From: UBA7067 sp051880615
Lineage (GTDB): Bacteria; Bacillota; Clostridia; Oscillospirales; Acutalibacteraceae
DNA: 64,000 bases
NCBI GenBank assembly: GCA_051880615.1
Contig: JBJEOH010000026.1
Location: 62,001 to 126,000, forward strand
Direction of reading: 5' to 3'
The notes below the pieces were generated by a model. It did not search any database, had not been told where the DNA came from, and was given only the letters and a program-made list of their open reading frames with translations. Below, piece after piece: positions 8,904 through 18,200 of this stretch. Numbering within the stretch: the stretch's first letter is position 1; the number at the start of each line of letters is the position of its first letter. The translations under genes were made by a program, and so were the position numbers.

Positions 8904-9008
8904 CCTGAAAATGCAAAAACTAAAATCAGTGGTTAATGCACTATCATTTATACTGTGTTATTTTAATTTTGAGCCTGTGTTTGACAATATTCATCGTTAT
9001 CTTGCGTT

Positions 9009-9038
9009 TTAATCTCTTTTCAAAATACTAAAATTCAT
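9009..9038 (-). CDS. Possible 9-residue leader peptide upstream of murD
   Basis: A tiny open frame, MNFSILKRD, starts at ATG 9038 on the minus strand. A full AAAGGAGGT ribosome site (9053-9045) sits six bases upstream, stronger than that of most genes here. The ribosome site itself lies in a small stem (ATCACCTC with GAGGTAAT around 9042-9064). It is upstream of the murD promoter, so it would belong to a different or longer transcript. Translation is unproven; chance is possible in this 318-bp gene-free stretch between murD and nfo. Confidence 0.3.
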   Translation of the reverse strand: MNFSILKRD

Positions 9039-9074
9039 CTGATTACCTCCTTTGTTGAGGTGATTATGCAGCTT

Positions 9075-9110
9075 GAATAATTAAATAATCTTAAAACTCT
9101 TTAATTATTC
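9075..9110. repeat. 11-bp inverted repeat overlapping the nfo promoter
   Basis: GAATAATTAAA (9075-9085) is repeated in inverse at 9100-9110 with a 14-nt spacer. The right arm overlaps the putative -35 of the nfo promoter. It may be an operator or simply an AT-rich palindrome. Confidence 0.4.
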
Positions 9111-9128
9111 TGAATTTTGCGGTATGAT
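9100..9128 (+). promoter_or_regulatory. Sigma-A-like promoter of nfo
   Basis: -35 TTTAAT (9100-9105), 17-nt spacer, -10 TATGAT (9123-9128). Transcription would start near 9135, 20 nt before the chosen nfo start. The -35 is weak. Confidence 0.5.
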
Positions 9129-9155
9129 ATAAAAAACAACGATAGGAATGATTTT

Positions 9156-9986
9156 ATGATAATAGGCTGTCATTTATCCGTATCAAAGGGTTTTGCCGCA
9201 ATGGGCAGGCAGGCGCTGTCAATCGGCGCAAATACATTTCAGTTTTTTACAAGGAATCCCCGTGGCGGAAAGGCAAAAGAAATTGACAAAAAAGATGTTG
9301 AAGAGCTTAAGGAGCTAATGAGCAATAACAATTTCGGTACAATTCTCGCTCATGCACCATACACGCTTAACCCTTGCTCAAAGGACGAAAAAACAAGAGA
9401 ATTTGCGCTTCAGACAATGGCTGATGATTTAAAGAGAATGGAGTATTTTCCGGGAAATCTTTATAACTTCCACCCCGGCAGTCATGTCGGACAGGGCATT
9501 GACAAGGGTATTGAGCTTATCAGCGCACAGCTGAACACTGTACTGACTGAAGATATGAGTACTACCGTTTTGCTTGAAACAATGGCAGGTAAAGGCAGTG
9601 AGGTCGGCTCAAGATTTGAAGAGATTAAGGCAATAATCGACAATACAAGGCTTAATGAAAAGCTCGGCGTTTGCCTTGACACCTGCCATATTTTTGATGC
9701 AGGCTATGACATTGTAAACAATTTAAACGGTGTACTTGAGGAGTTTGACAGAATTTTAGGGATTGAAAGGCTTAAGGCTATTCACTTAAATGACAGTATG
9801 AATTATCTCGGCTGTCACAAGGATAGACACCAGAAAATCGGTTTAGGCGGAATCGGAATTGATGCTTTTGAAAGAATAATCAATCACCCGTCGCTTAATA
9901 AGCTTCCGTTCTTCCTTGAAACTCCCAACGAGCTTGACGGCTACGCTGAAGAAATAAAAACTTTACGAAAATTATACCGTGAATAA
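9156..9986 (+). CDS. nfo: Endonuclease IV (AP endonuclease)
   Basis: 276 residues from ATG 9156 (AGGA eight bases upstream), starting MIIGCHLSVSKGF as the family does; an upstream TTG frame overlaps the promoter. Endonuclease IV cuts 5' of abasic sites in base-excision repair using three zinc ions in a TIM barrel. Metal-ligand regions are visible: HAPYTLNP, NFHPGSHVG, ETMAGKGSEVG, CLDTCHIFDAGYD, IHLNDSMNYLGCHKDRHQKIGLGGIG and the final FFLETPNE. Length is normal for the family. Monocistronic: divergent from murD, ending in a large hairpin. Confidence 0.95.
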   Translation: MIIGCHLSVSKGFAAMGRQALSIGANTFQFFTRNPRGGKAKEIDKKDVEELKELMSNNNFGTILAHAPYTLNPCSKDEKTREFALQTMADDLKRMEYFPGNLYNFHPGSHVGQGIDKGIELISAQLNTVLTEDMSTTVLLETMAGKGSEVGSRFEEIKAIIDNTRLNEKLGVCLDTCHIFDAGYDIVNNLNGVLEEFDRILGIERLKAIHLNDSMNYLGCHKDRHQKIGLGGIGIDAFERIINHPSLNKLPFFLETPNELDGYAEEIKTLRKLYRE

Positions 9987-9992
9987 AAATAA

Positions 9993-10048
9993 AGGGGCTA
10001 CAGCAATATGGCGGATTTTACCCGACCAAAAGATGAGCTGTAGTCCCT
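9993..10048. terminator. Long hairpin at the nfo 3' end, member of a two-copy element
   Basis: GGGGCTACAGC (9994-10004) pairs with GCTGTAGTCCC (10037-10047) around a 32-nt loop, followed by TATATTATAT and not a clean T run. The outer arms and 3' flank recur at 24248-24302 in the other orientation. It separates convergent nfo and the signal peptidase gene. Confidence 0.55.
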
Positions 10049-10063
10049 ATATTATATTCACAA

Positions 10064-10636
10064 TTAATCAAGCTTAGTGTTGTTCATTTCAGTTTTCAGA
10101 GCGTTAATCTCTGCTTTAATAGCCTCAACATCTGTTGAGTTTTTCTTTTTCTCCTTTGAGTATGAGCGTTCAAGCAGGATAAATGCAATTATAACAACAC
10201 ATATTACACACAGAGGATTTTGCAAAAAAGTTACTACATACCCCATTTTAGGTATAATAGCAATAACCTTCCCCTTAATTCGTGCTATATCAAATTCAGC
10301 ATCAGCAACATTATTCGCATCGCCTTTAGTTTTTACTGACGAGTCGTTCAGCCCGACAATTCTATGCGTAATCAGAGTGTTCTTATCATCAATATATGTT
10401 ACAATATCATTGATTTCGTATGTATCCTGTTGTTTGATTATCAGAAAATCGTTTACTTCAATCGTAGGCTCCATACTTCCGGAAAGCACGACTGCCTGAC
10501 CGTATCCTGCAAGCATCGGCAGTTGATCGTGCAATACATATTTTGCATTTATCAAAAATATGTTGTATCCAACAAGGATAGATACTAAAAGAAACCATAA
10601 AATCCTTGCTGTGATTTTTAAAATGTTTTTTATCAT
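10064..10636 (-). CDS. Signal peptidase I, SipW/ER type (copy 1)
   Basis: 190 residues. The N-terminal membrane segment is about residues 10-30; the catalytic Ser54 is in LSGSMEP and His91 in ITHRIV. A His in place of the bacterial Lys base defines the SipW/archaeal/eukaryotic signal peptidase class. Then TKGDANN, a second membrane segment (about 135-155) and a charged C-terminal tail (EAIKAEINALKTEMNN) likely to form a coiled coil in the cytosol. B. subtilis SipW processes TasA and TapA for biofilm fibres; the TasA-like neighbours suggest the same job here. It is the last gene of the minus operon, one base after the preceding stop. Confidence 0.9.
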   Translation of the reverse strand: MIKNILKITARILWFLLVSILVGYNIFLINAKYVLHDQLPMLAGYGQAVVLSGSMEPTIEVNDFLIIKQQDTYEINDIVTYIDDKNTLITHRIVGLNDSSVKTKGDANNVADAEFDIARIKGKVIAIIPKMGYVVTFLQNPLCVICVVIIAFILLERSYSKEKKKNSTDVEAIKAEINALKTEMNNTKLD

Positions 10637-10637
10637 C

Positions 10638-11552
10638 TTAATTGTCCTGTTGATTTTGTTTTGAATGTTTTTTTCTAATAAGAATAATTATAAGAATGCC
10701 ACATATTACAAGCACACCGGCTATCGCTAAGATATTTACAGTGTCACCCGTAGTAACAAGTGCGGATATAAGATTTCCAAGAGGAGTAGAATTTGATGAT
10801 GTCGGAGGTTCAACTGTAGGATCATATTCAGCAATAACATTTATTGAAATATGACATGGTATTTCTTCGCTTACTGCTGTATCACCGAGAAAAGTATCAT
10901 AATCATCTGACCCGTTCTCAAAATTCCACTTCCAGCGAATTATATACTGATTTTGAGAATTAGAGGTTATTGTACCAACATCGGTGAGCTTTGAGAAATT
11001 CTCAAGTTCAACCCATTTTCCGTTAGTAAGAGAATTGCCGCTACCGTTTTCAACCGTAAGCTGAATCGGAATTTTATAGTCACTGTCATTGTTGCCGGTA
11101 ATTTCGAGTGTATATTTAACACCGAAATCCTTGCTGTTTTGCAAGCTGAAAGTATAATCATTAGATGTTCCCGGTGCTATAACATTATTTGCTTTTCCTG
11201 TACCGTCAGACTCCACATGAGAATCATTATGCTTGAATATATCAATCTGAGCTGTATTTGTCCATACATTAGGTTGCTGAGTAATATCAACTTGGTCGGA
11301 CGGAGTACCGGATTGTGTGTTTGAAGAACTATTTGAAACATTAGTTGATTCAGTGGCTGTAACGGGAGCTGCCAGCGGAGAATTTTCAGTAATACAAATC
11401 AGTGCGTCTGACTTGGAATTTTGCGATGAAAAGAAAAAAAGATTTATAACTATAGCTCCAGATAAAATAACAAGGAGAAGCAATACAGCAGCAACAGGCC
11501 ATACAGCTGCAAATTTTGTTTTTTTAATTGCTGAAATTTGGTGCTGTTTCAT
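10638..11552 (-). CDS. Exported TasA-like protein with C-terminal membrane anchor
   Basis: 304 residues. The N-terminal membrane segment is about 17-42. A Ser/Thr/Asn-rich linker follows, then a beta-rich region (about 105-245) with NVIAPGTSNDYTFSLQN and RWKWNFENGSDDYDTFLGD. The same A-P-G-T and W-x-W-x-F-E...D-T-x-L-G-D pattern occurs in the next gene upstream. The C-terminus looks like a wall-sorting signal: LVTTGD, a hydrophobic stretch (about 273-292), then RKKHSKQ; but the motif is LVTTG, not LPxTG. It could be a sortase substrate with an odd motif or a plain membrane-anchored protein. It probably forms or anchors an extracellular structure together with the neighbouring SipW-type substrate. 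Confidence 0.6.
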   Translation of the reverse strand: MKQHQISAIKKTKFAAVWPVAAVLLLLVILSGAIVINLFFFSSQNSKSDALICITENSPLAAPVTATESTNVSNSSSNTQSGTPSDQVDITQQPNVWTNTAQIDIFKHNDSHVESDGTGKANNVIAPGTSNDYTFSLQNSKDFGVKYTLEITGNNDSDYKIPIQLTVENGSGNSLTNGKWVELENFSKLTDVGTITSNSQNQYIIRWKWNFENGSDDYDTFLGDTAVSEEIPCHISINVIAEYDPTVEPPTSSNSTPLGNLISALVTTGDTVNILAIAGVLVICGILIIILIRKKHSKQNQQDN

Positions 11553-11656
11553 TGTTCTGTAATACCTCGTTATAATTAATATGGGTTAGATTTAAACAAA
11601 CCAACTGCCATGTGTGGCAGTTGGTTTGTTGTTGCTTGTCGTTTTGTTAATTGAGA

Positions 11657-12658
11657 TTAGTCGATCTGAGTTACAGTAAGTGAGAGATTGAAGATAACAT
11701 CAAGGCAATAGTCTGAAGTGTCATCATCTGTGTCGTCAGCAGCAGCATCTCTAACCGGAATTATATATGTGCCGTCGTCATTAAGTTTTACTACAGTACC
11801 AGCAAACTCAGCGTCACCTTTTGCGGCAAGATCACCGAGGATTGTATCCGCTGGATCAGTAGAACCGTCAGCTTCTTCAAATTTCCATGACCACTTGATT
11901 ACTTCGTTATCAAGGTTCAAGGATGCAGCATCAGCAAGGTCAGTGTTAGCCTGAATAATGCCTGTGTTTGCAGTAAGCTTAGCATCAAGTGCAGTTTTAA
12001 TTGCTGCAAGTGAATCTGCTGTAGTATCACCGGTGTCATATGATGTATCACCCTCTAAGGTGAACACTACCGGGTAGTAGTCATCAGCTACGACTGCAAC
12101 ATCCTGAAGCTTATAGTATGTTGTGTCAGCAGTATATGCATCAGCTTTAGTATAAACAGTAGCGTCATCAGCGCCTGCTACGGTGTAAAGATCACCTGCG
12201 GCGGCAAAGTTTACATCAGTGATACCGGTTACAGGAACCATAACACCGTATGTGCCTGCTTTAAGATAGATATTCTTTGTTGAAATTTCAGAATCTGTAA
12301 CCGTAACATCAACCTCAGGCTTACCCTTGATACTGAATCCAAGACCTGTGTTGTTCTGTGTACCCGGAGCAACAACATTTTCACCGACAGCACGAACCTG
12401 AACTGTTCCGGTATTGGCAGCGTTGGAATATGTAATAATACCGTTTGAGTTACCTGTGCCATCACCTACTTCGGCATACTCTTCACCAAAGAGAGAACCG
12501 TCTGCAGTAACTGTTACGCCAAACTTTGCAACTCTTGCAGAATCCTCAGCACTGTCGCCTGTGGTATACTTTGCAAAAGTTCCTGAAACCATTGAAGTTG
12601 TCAACATTGCAGCAATGAGCATAATGCCGGCTGCGCGTAAAGGTTTGTTCTTTTTCAT
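11657..12658 (-). CDS. TasA-like exported protein with a SipW-dependent-type signal peptide
   Basis: 333 residues. The signal peptide is about 1-29, followed by KYTTGDSAEDSARVAKFGVTV. The '..GTFA-K/F-(T/S)...DsArVAkF.v' pattern is the hallmark of SipW-cognate signal peptides in TasA/camelysin relatives. The mature part is acidic and beta-rich with VVAPGTQNNTGLGFSIKG and IKWSWKFEEADGSTDPADTILGD, shared with the downstream gene product. TasA-type proteins polymerise into matrix fibres by donor-strand exchange; that role is inferred here. It lies between signal peptidase copy 2 (upstream) and the anchored paralogue (downstream). ATG 12658 has AAAAGGAG at a normal distance. The composition (many A, D, T) suggests a secreted, abundant protein. 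Confidence 0.8.
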   Translation of the reverse strand: MKKNKPLRAAGIMLIAAMLTTSMVSGTFAKYTTGDSAEDSARVAKFGVTVTADGSLFGEEYAEVGDGTGNSNGIITYSNAANTGTVQVRAVGENVVAPGTQNNTGLGFSIKGKPEVDVTVTDSEISTKNIYLKAGTYGVMVPVTGITDVNFAAAGDLYTVAGADDATVYTKADAYTADTTYYKLQDVAVVADDYYPVVFTLEGDTSYDTGDTTADSLAAIKTALDAKLTANTGIIQANTDLADAASLNLDNEVIKWSWKFEEADGSTDPADTILGDLAAKGDAEFAGTVVKLNDDGTYIIPVRDAAADDTDDDTSDYCLDVIFNLSLTVTQID

Positions 12659-12703
12659 AAAATCAGTCTCCTTTTTATTTTAAAAATAGATTCTGAGGTT
12701 AAA

Positions 12704-13399
12704 TTACTCTCTTTCGTCTTTTGCGTTGGAAGCCGAAGCATTTTCTTTTCTCAGCCTTTCCAGTTCAGCTAAAAGCTCATCTGTTTCTGCCTTTGCTTTC
12801 TTTCCAATGCGGCGACGGCGAACCATATCGTAAATAATAAACAGAGCAAGCGGCAGAACAACACAAACTATTAAGCCGGGAATAGTTTGCATAAACAGAG
12901 CAACATCGCCCAGATACGGAATTCTTAAGCTGTAAATTCCGACAATTTTTTCCGGGTAAAGATCAGCGGAGTCAACGGTGTTATTAGCATCACCCTTTGT
13001 CTGATAAACAAGAGCACCTTTATCGTCCTTTGTTACATCAACAATACGGTGGGTAACAAGTGTACCACCCGGCGCACCGTCCCAATATGTAATAATATCG
13101 CCGACTTGCAGCTTTTGAGCATCTTCAGGCGTATGGCAAATAATTAAATCGCCAACCTCAATAGTACCGCTCATAGAACCTGACTGAACCATAAGCGGAA
13201 AATAACCGCCAACATTCGGTAAGGTTTCGCTGCTTGCTGTAAATCCTTGAACCAGCAAAAAAATATTTAAAGCTAAAACCGGAGTCAGAATAATACAAGC
13301 AATAATTCCGAGAACGGATAGCAGTTTGCTTGATGATTTTTTCTCACTTGCAACATCAGCATCCGCTTTTTTTAAAACATTTGATGAATTATTACCCAT
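12704..13399 (-). CDS. Signal peptidase I, SipW/ER type (copy 2)
   Basis: 231 residues. A cytosolic Ser/Lys-rich N-terminus (1-25) precedes a membrane segment (about 27-50). The catalytic Ser75 is in VQSGSM and His117 in VTHRIV; TKGDANNTVDSADL marks the conserved box. A second membrane segment is near 165-188, followed by a basic stretch MVRRRRIGKKAKAE and a coiled-coil-like tail ELLAELERLRKEN. Longer than copy 1 and only distantly similar outside the motifs. First gene of the minus operon, directly behind a consensus promoter; it likely cleaves the TasA-like product encoded just downstream. Confidence 0.9.
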   Translation of the reverse strand: MGNNSSNVLKKADADVASEKKSSSKLLSVLGIIACIILTPVLALNIFLLVQGFTASSETLPNVGGYFPLMVQSGSMSGTIEVGDLIICHTPEDAQKLQVGDIITYWDGAPGGTLVTHRIVDVTKDDKGALVYQTKGDANNTVDSADLYPEKIVGIYSLRIPYLGDVALFMQTIPGLIVCVVLPLALFIIYDMVRRRRIGKKAKAETDELLAELERLRKENASASNAKDERE

Positions 13400-13452
13400 A
13401 AAATATCCTTTCGTTAGTTTTTTCGGAGTTAATTAGTAAACTCTTTTACAGA

Positions 13453-13481
13453 ATTTTACCATTTATTTAAATCATTGTCAA
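13453..13481 (-). promoter_or_regulatory. Sigma-A promoter of the left (signal peptidase/TasA-like) operon
   Basis: Minus strand: -35 TTGACA (13481-13476), 17-nt spacer, -10 TAAAAT (13458-13453). The ten bases ATGGTAAAAT around the -10 are identical to those in the opposing promoter at 13663-13691. The gene-free stretch 13400-13747 holds these two promoters and is otherwise AT-rich with no further gene seen. Confidence 0.75.
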
Positions 13482-13662
13482 TATTAACATCATAAATTTA
13501 CAGTAATTTTCTTAATTTTTAGCGTCTTTTGTAGAAAATATCATATTGTTCGCAATTACACATTCAAATTTTCTGAAATTATTATTACTTACTCACCATC
13601 AGCCTGATGTTTTTAAAGCTCATAGATTTAAAAAATATTAACCAATATACTTTGCACACATA

Positions 13663-13691
13663 TTGAATTCTTAGCATATTTATGGTAAAAT
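13663..13691 (+). promoter_or_regulatory. Sigma-A promoter of the right (exported proteins/giant protein) operon
   Basis: -35 TTGAAT (13663-13668), 17-nt spacer, -10 TAAAAT (13686-13691), with ATGG directly before the -10 as in the divergent promoter. A leader of about 50 nt precedes the GTG start at 13748. Confidence 0.65.
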
Positions 13692-13747
13692 TGTTAAATA
13701 TACATATCATCTCGATTTAAAGAATTTTAAGTAGAGGATGTTATTCA

Positions 13748-14455
13748 GTGAAAAAATTATTTAAAAACAGGTATTTTTCTTTTTTAATGATTTACCTCTG
13801 TATTCTTAGCATAGTTGCCACCGGTTTATCCCTTTCGCGTTATATTTCAAGAGACCCTTCTGTGACAAATGCAAATGTTGCAGTATACGATGTGTTTATA
13901 AATACCGGTGAACCGTCATCTGCCAGCACCAATGTATCTGCGTCTGTCTATGCCACAAGCAAGCTTACAGAACCGGGCAGTATGATTGAAGGCACATACG
14001 ATAAGATTAGAGTCAATATTATTAACAGAAGTGAGTGCAGCATAGGTCTATCGGATGTAAAATTACAAGATTCTGACTCAAGCGTGTATGAAAAGCTGAT
14101 TATCCCGATGGACGAAAACGAATTGGCTGAATATGAGCGTCAGTGCGGCAGTATTCCGCTTGCTGTTATTGATTATCTTGGAATCGATTCAGCGCTGCTT
14201 GACTCAATGAGTGTTGATGATATCGACAATGCTGTCAGCGAATCAAATATCAACACATGCAATAACATGCATGATCAAATTGCAGCAGGAGAAATAAAGA
14301 CAATATATATTATAGCGTGGGTTGAACACGATAACATTTATCTTGCTGATGCCGAGGCGAACACCAATGACAACATTTCTCACAAAACGCCTACACAGTT
14401 AGGTGTACAGTCAGAAGATTTTAATTTCAGTGTTCATTCCGAGCAGATTGACTGA
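13748..14455 (+). CDS. Small exported protein, SipW-substrate-like
   Basis: 235 residues from GTG 13748, with GAGGAT eight bases upstream (13734-13739). The N-terminal hydrophobic segment is about 10-28, followed by SRYISRDPSVTNANVAVYDVFINTG. This layout (a signal segment ending near a short S-x-Y-x-S stretch, then '..NA.VAvydvfI') resembles SipW-cognate exported proteins, but without the clear G-T-F/Y-A box. The rest is a soluble, acidic domain with two Cys (residues 98 and 138 region) and the motif TIYIIAWVEHDNIYLADAEANTNDN near the end, which looks like the terminal part of a beta sandwich. No anchor. It may be a minor subunit or assembly factor for the neighbouring large protein. Confidence 0.6.
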   Translation: MKKLFKNRYFSFLMIYLCILSIVATGLSLSRYISRDPSVTNANVAVYDVFINTGEPSSASTNVSASVYATSKLTEPGSMIEGTYDKIRVNIINRSECSIGLSDVKLQDSDSSVYEKLIIPMDENELAEYERQCGSIPLAVIDYLGIDSALLDSMSVDDIDNAVSESNINTCNNMHDQIAAGEIKTIYIIAWVEHDNIYLADAEANTNDNISHKTPTQLGVQSEDFNFSVHSEQID

Positions 14456-14490
14456 TGTAACGGTGATTGTGATTTTTATAGGAGGAAAAT

Positions 14491-15168
14491 ATGAAAAGGT
14501 TTATTGCAAAATACAAACGCATGGTTTTTGCAATCAGTGCGTTATTAGTGCTATTTGCAGGAATAGCAGTATATACATTTTCAAAATATCTGTCAGATGA
14601 AGCAATAAACGGTTCAATAGCCCTTGAGGAATTTTACGCGATTGCGAGAATATATTATGAAGATAACGGTGAAAAGAAAGAGGTCACTGTTGATCCTTTA
14701 GCACCGAAAGAGTACATAGAGCTTACACCTGCACAGTTTGAAACAGCAACGGTGAATATTGAGTATACCGGTGAAGCAAAAACATATTGCAGATTTAAGC
14801 TTGATTGCAGTTGGATGCGAGAGGCTTCTGAGGAGTATATCGATGACAACGGTGATTTAATTCAAAACACATATTATGAGCTTGTGCCTCACGAGTACCC
14901 CGAATTTACATACGACGGGGAAATCGTTTATGACAATGTTTCGAAAGACGGATGGTTTTATATAAAAGATATTATGCAGTCAGAAGGCGAGACAATTAAA
15001 ACTCTTAATGTTATATCTGAAGTTAATACAGGTAACAACCTGACCGATCCAATAGATCCCGACGACAAAGCTGAAATTCTTCACCTTGCGGTTACGGTTG
15101 ACTGTGTGCAATATAATCGAGTTTCAGCATTATGGAAGATGAACACCCTGCCGTGGTGGGGCACCTAA
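14491..15168 (+). CDS. Small exported protein, SipW-substrate-like
   Basis: 225 residues; ATG 14491 has AGGAGGAAA directly upstream. The signal segment is about 8-31 (VFAISALLVLFAGIAVYTFSK), followed by YLSDEAINGSIALEEFYAIARIYY, again the SipW-cognate layout. The mature part is a predicted beta-sandwich with YTGEAKTYCRFKLDCSWMRE and a final VDCVQYN segment; three or four Cys could form a disulfide outside the cell. It is 35 nt after the previous gene and 47 nt before the giant gene, so the three are one operon. No family could be named beyond the signal type. Confidence 0.6.
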   Translation: MKRFIAKYKRMVFAISALLVLFAGIAVYTFSKYLSDEAINGSIALEEFYAIARIYYEDNGEKKEVTVDPLAPKEYIELTPAQFETATVNIEYTGEAKTYCRFKLDCSWMREASEEYIDDNGDLIQNTYYELVPHEYPEFTYDGEIVYDNVSKDGWFYIKDIMQSEGETIKTLNVISEVNTGNNLTDPIDPDDKAEILHLAVTVDCVQYNRVSALWKMNTLPWWGT

Positions 15169-15215
15169 AAAACAACTCTTCCGGATATTATTCTCTATAC
15201 AAGGGAGAAAACGAA

Positions 15216-18200
15216 ATGAGAAAAACCAAATTGCTTGTAAAAAAGATAACAGCACTTTTGATGTCGATTATGGCTGTATTTAGCATAATACCGAGCGAAG
15301 TACTCTCAAGCATAGATTTATCGTCTGTTTTTTCATCCTTTATTACAACTGTATCGGCTGTAGGCAATAGTAATGACAGTGAATACACAGCCCCTGCCTG
15401 CACTTTTACTGACGAGCTTTATGATGGTTCGGATGCAATAGCTCCGTTACCCAGCTACAATGAATATAAAGAACAGACCGGCTATACCGAGCCCCTCAGA
15501 ATATCTTTTACGGATTTCAGAACAGCTTGCGGCGAGGGGCTTGACTTCAAGCTTGGAACTGCCAACAAATATATGGCTGACGGATACAAGCTTATGATAT
15601 GCAACGCTCAGGAGCTTTACAACTATTCAATGATTGTAAACTCAGGCTCACCGGAAGAAATATCCTTCTATTTATCTGCAAACATCGTTCTTGGCACTAA
15701 TATCGAATATTCAGAGATGAGTCATGATGCCTATTATTTTAAACCAATAGGCAATGACATCAATGCGTTTACAGGCACCTTTGACGGTCAGAATTTTGAG
15801 ATTAGAGATTTATATTTTGACTCAAGCTATCAGCCGGTTACCGTTGGATTTTTTGGCGTAGTCGGTGAAGGAGCCGAGGTAAAAAATTTCGGTATCTTCC
15901 ACCCCACAATTATCACAACGAGTAATAACTCTACCTGCCCGGCAGTAATCGCATCAAGAAATTACGGCACTATTGACAGTGTTTACGCAATAGCGCAAGA
16001 ATATAGAGATCCTGCTGAAACGGCAACGCTTAATGTTGTGTCGTCATCGTATCCTAAATATGCCGCCGGTCTTGTTGCAATAAACTACTCAAGCGGTGTT
16101 TTATCAAATTCATATTTTGCAGGTATGCTCAACGCAGCAAATCCAAGCGCACAGAACCCGGTGTGCGCCTCTAACAGCGAGGGCGGAATAATTTTAAACT
16201 GCTACTACGACAACGAGGTTTTTGCATATGGATTTTCCGGTGACACTATAACAGAAGTTGAGGGTGAGATTACAGGTCTTACCAATATCGACCTTAAAAA
16301 GGTTGGATACTCCGAAAACGGAATGACCGGCACAAAATTCAAGCCGAGTATAGCAATAACGGATTCCATTAACTATACATCAAATAATACACGGTATAAT
16401 TGGCTTTACCCTCGTCTGTACGGCTTTTCAGGTACAGGCACGGCTGATAACCCGTATATGATTTCTACGCCTGCTGACCTGATTTATTTTCCGACATCAT
16501 ATGAATACGCAAGCAGAGTAAAAAAATATTTTCAGCTTGCAAATTGTATTGATATGAATGAGGTAGCCCCGAACGCGTACAAGCCGCAGCTTATATCTTC
16601 GCTTACAACCAATTATTTCACAGGCGGCAAGTGGGTGCAGTACACATATTATCCGAATAACGCAGGTTATAACACGGTAAATACAGCATTTTACGGAACT
16701 CTCAGCGGAGCGGTGCACGAGGGCGACAACTGCTCCATTTGCCATGCAGTAAACCGAGGAAACGACGCAAACGGCAATCCCTTGCAGGAGTGTCACGCAA
16801 TACTCAATCTCACGATTGACACACCAGCGGTGTATCAGTCCGGAAGCACAATCAGCCACTATTCTGCCCTTATCGCACGAGCCAATTACACCAAAGCAAT
16901 GACCGCAACAGTTTCGGACCTCAATTTTATCGGCGGCGAGATAAGCTCTGGCACTATGGACTGTATGCCGCTTACATATAGTTCAGGAGCATATAACCTG
17001 AGAATCGGAACTGTTATAGGCATTTCAAACTACAGCGACTTAAAAAATGTCCATTCATCTGCAACCGTCAGAATCGGCAGCGGAAAATGTTATTCCGTTA
17101 CTGCAGGAGGACTTGTTGGAGGCTATTATTTTCACAATGTAACCGACTGCACCAACAGCGGAAACATAATCGGCGGATATATTAATATGGTTGACGCAGG
17201 CTATCAAAGCGCAAATTTTCATATTGGCGGTTTGCTTGGCGGTGCCGGAGCCACTACTACTCTTGACGCAGCGACGATAGGCAAGTTAACACATGTTGCG
17301 AATTACGGCAATGTTTACGGCGCTGTTATAGTAGCTGAAAAGGACAGCGGCTGGACTCTCACCGGCGGAAGATGCATTGCTGCAGGAATATCAACCAGCA
17401 ATATTGCCACAAGCAATACAGGAAATGTTACCGCAACTACTTTGTACCCTTCATATTATCTGGATGATAGCTGCCGCGCCGACAGAATAGCAAACTTCGG
17501 AATGATTTTTGACGGTCCTATCACTCTTGATGAAAACGGGAAACCTGTTTTTGACGAGGACGGCAAACCACAGGCATTGCCGCTTGATGAAAACAAAGAG
17601 GTTGTTTCAAACAATTCAACTCTTTTTGACTCCTATATATACGGTATCGGAGCAAATATTATTTCTCATGCTTATAATGAAGCAAATATTTATTCCGTAA
17701 CTGTTGCAAGAACACATATTGCCGGCATTGGTGCAATGACCACAGCGGCAGGAATAGTTGCCGGCACAACACAGTATTATAATTTTTTAAATTACAATAC
17801 GGGCAACATATATATGTATGCAGGAGCTTCCGAGGCGCACGGTATTTCTGACACATACGCAAACAAATGCTATAACACGGGTAACATATATGTTTTAGGC
17901 GGTATCATAAACACCAATTCCACTGTTAGTTCAGTATCCAATGATGGCGGATGCTTCACCGGTATCTCAGGCTACGACTCAATGGGCTGCTATAACGACG
18001 GTGAAATTTACCTTGCTCCCTCAGGCAGGTCAATATACAAAAACGCAGGCTCAGCTAATATTGCTGTTGTGGCTGCAGGTGTTTCAGCAAGATATTCGTC
18101 TGATTTGAGTGAAACAGACAGCGACGGCAACACCCGTACACTACCAAGTATAAATGCTGGCAAAATTACTGTTGACCTTGATAAATACAATTTTGACCCA

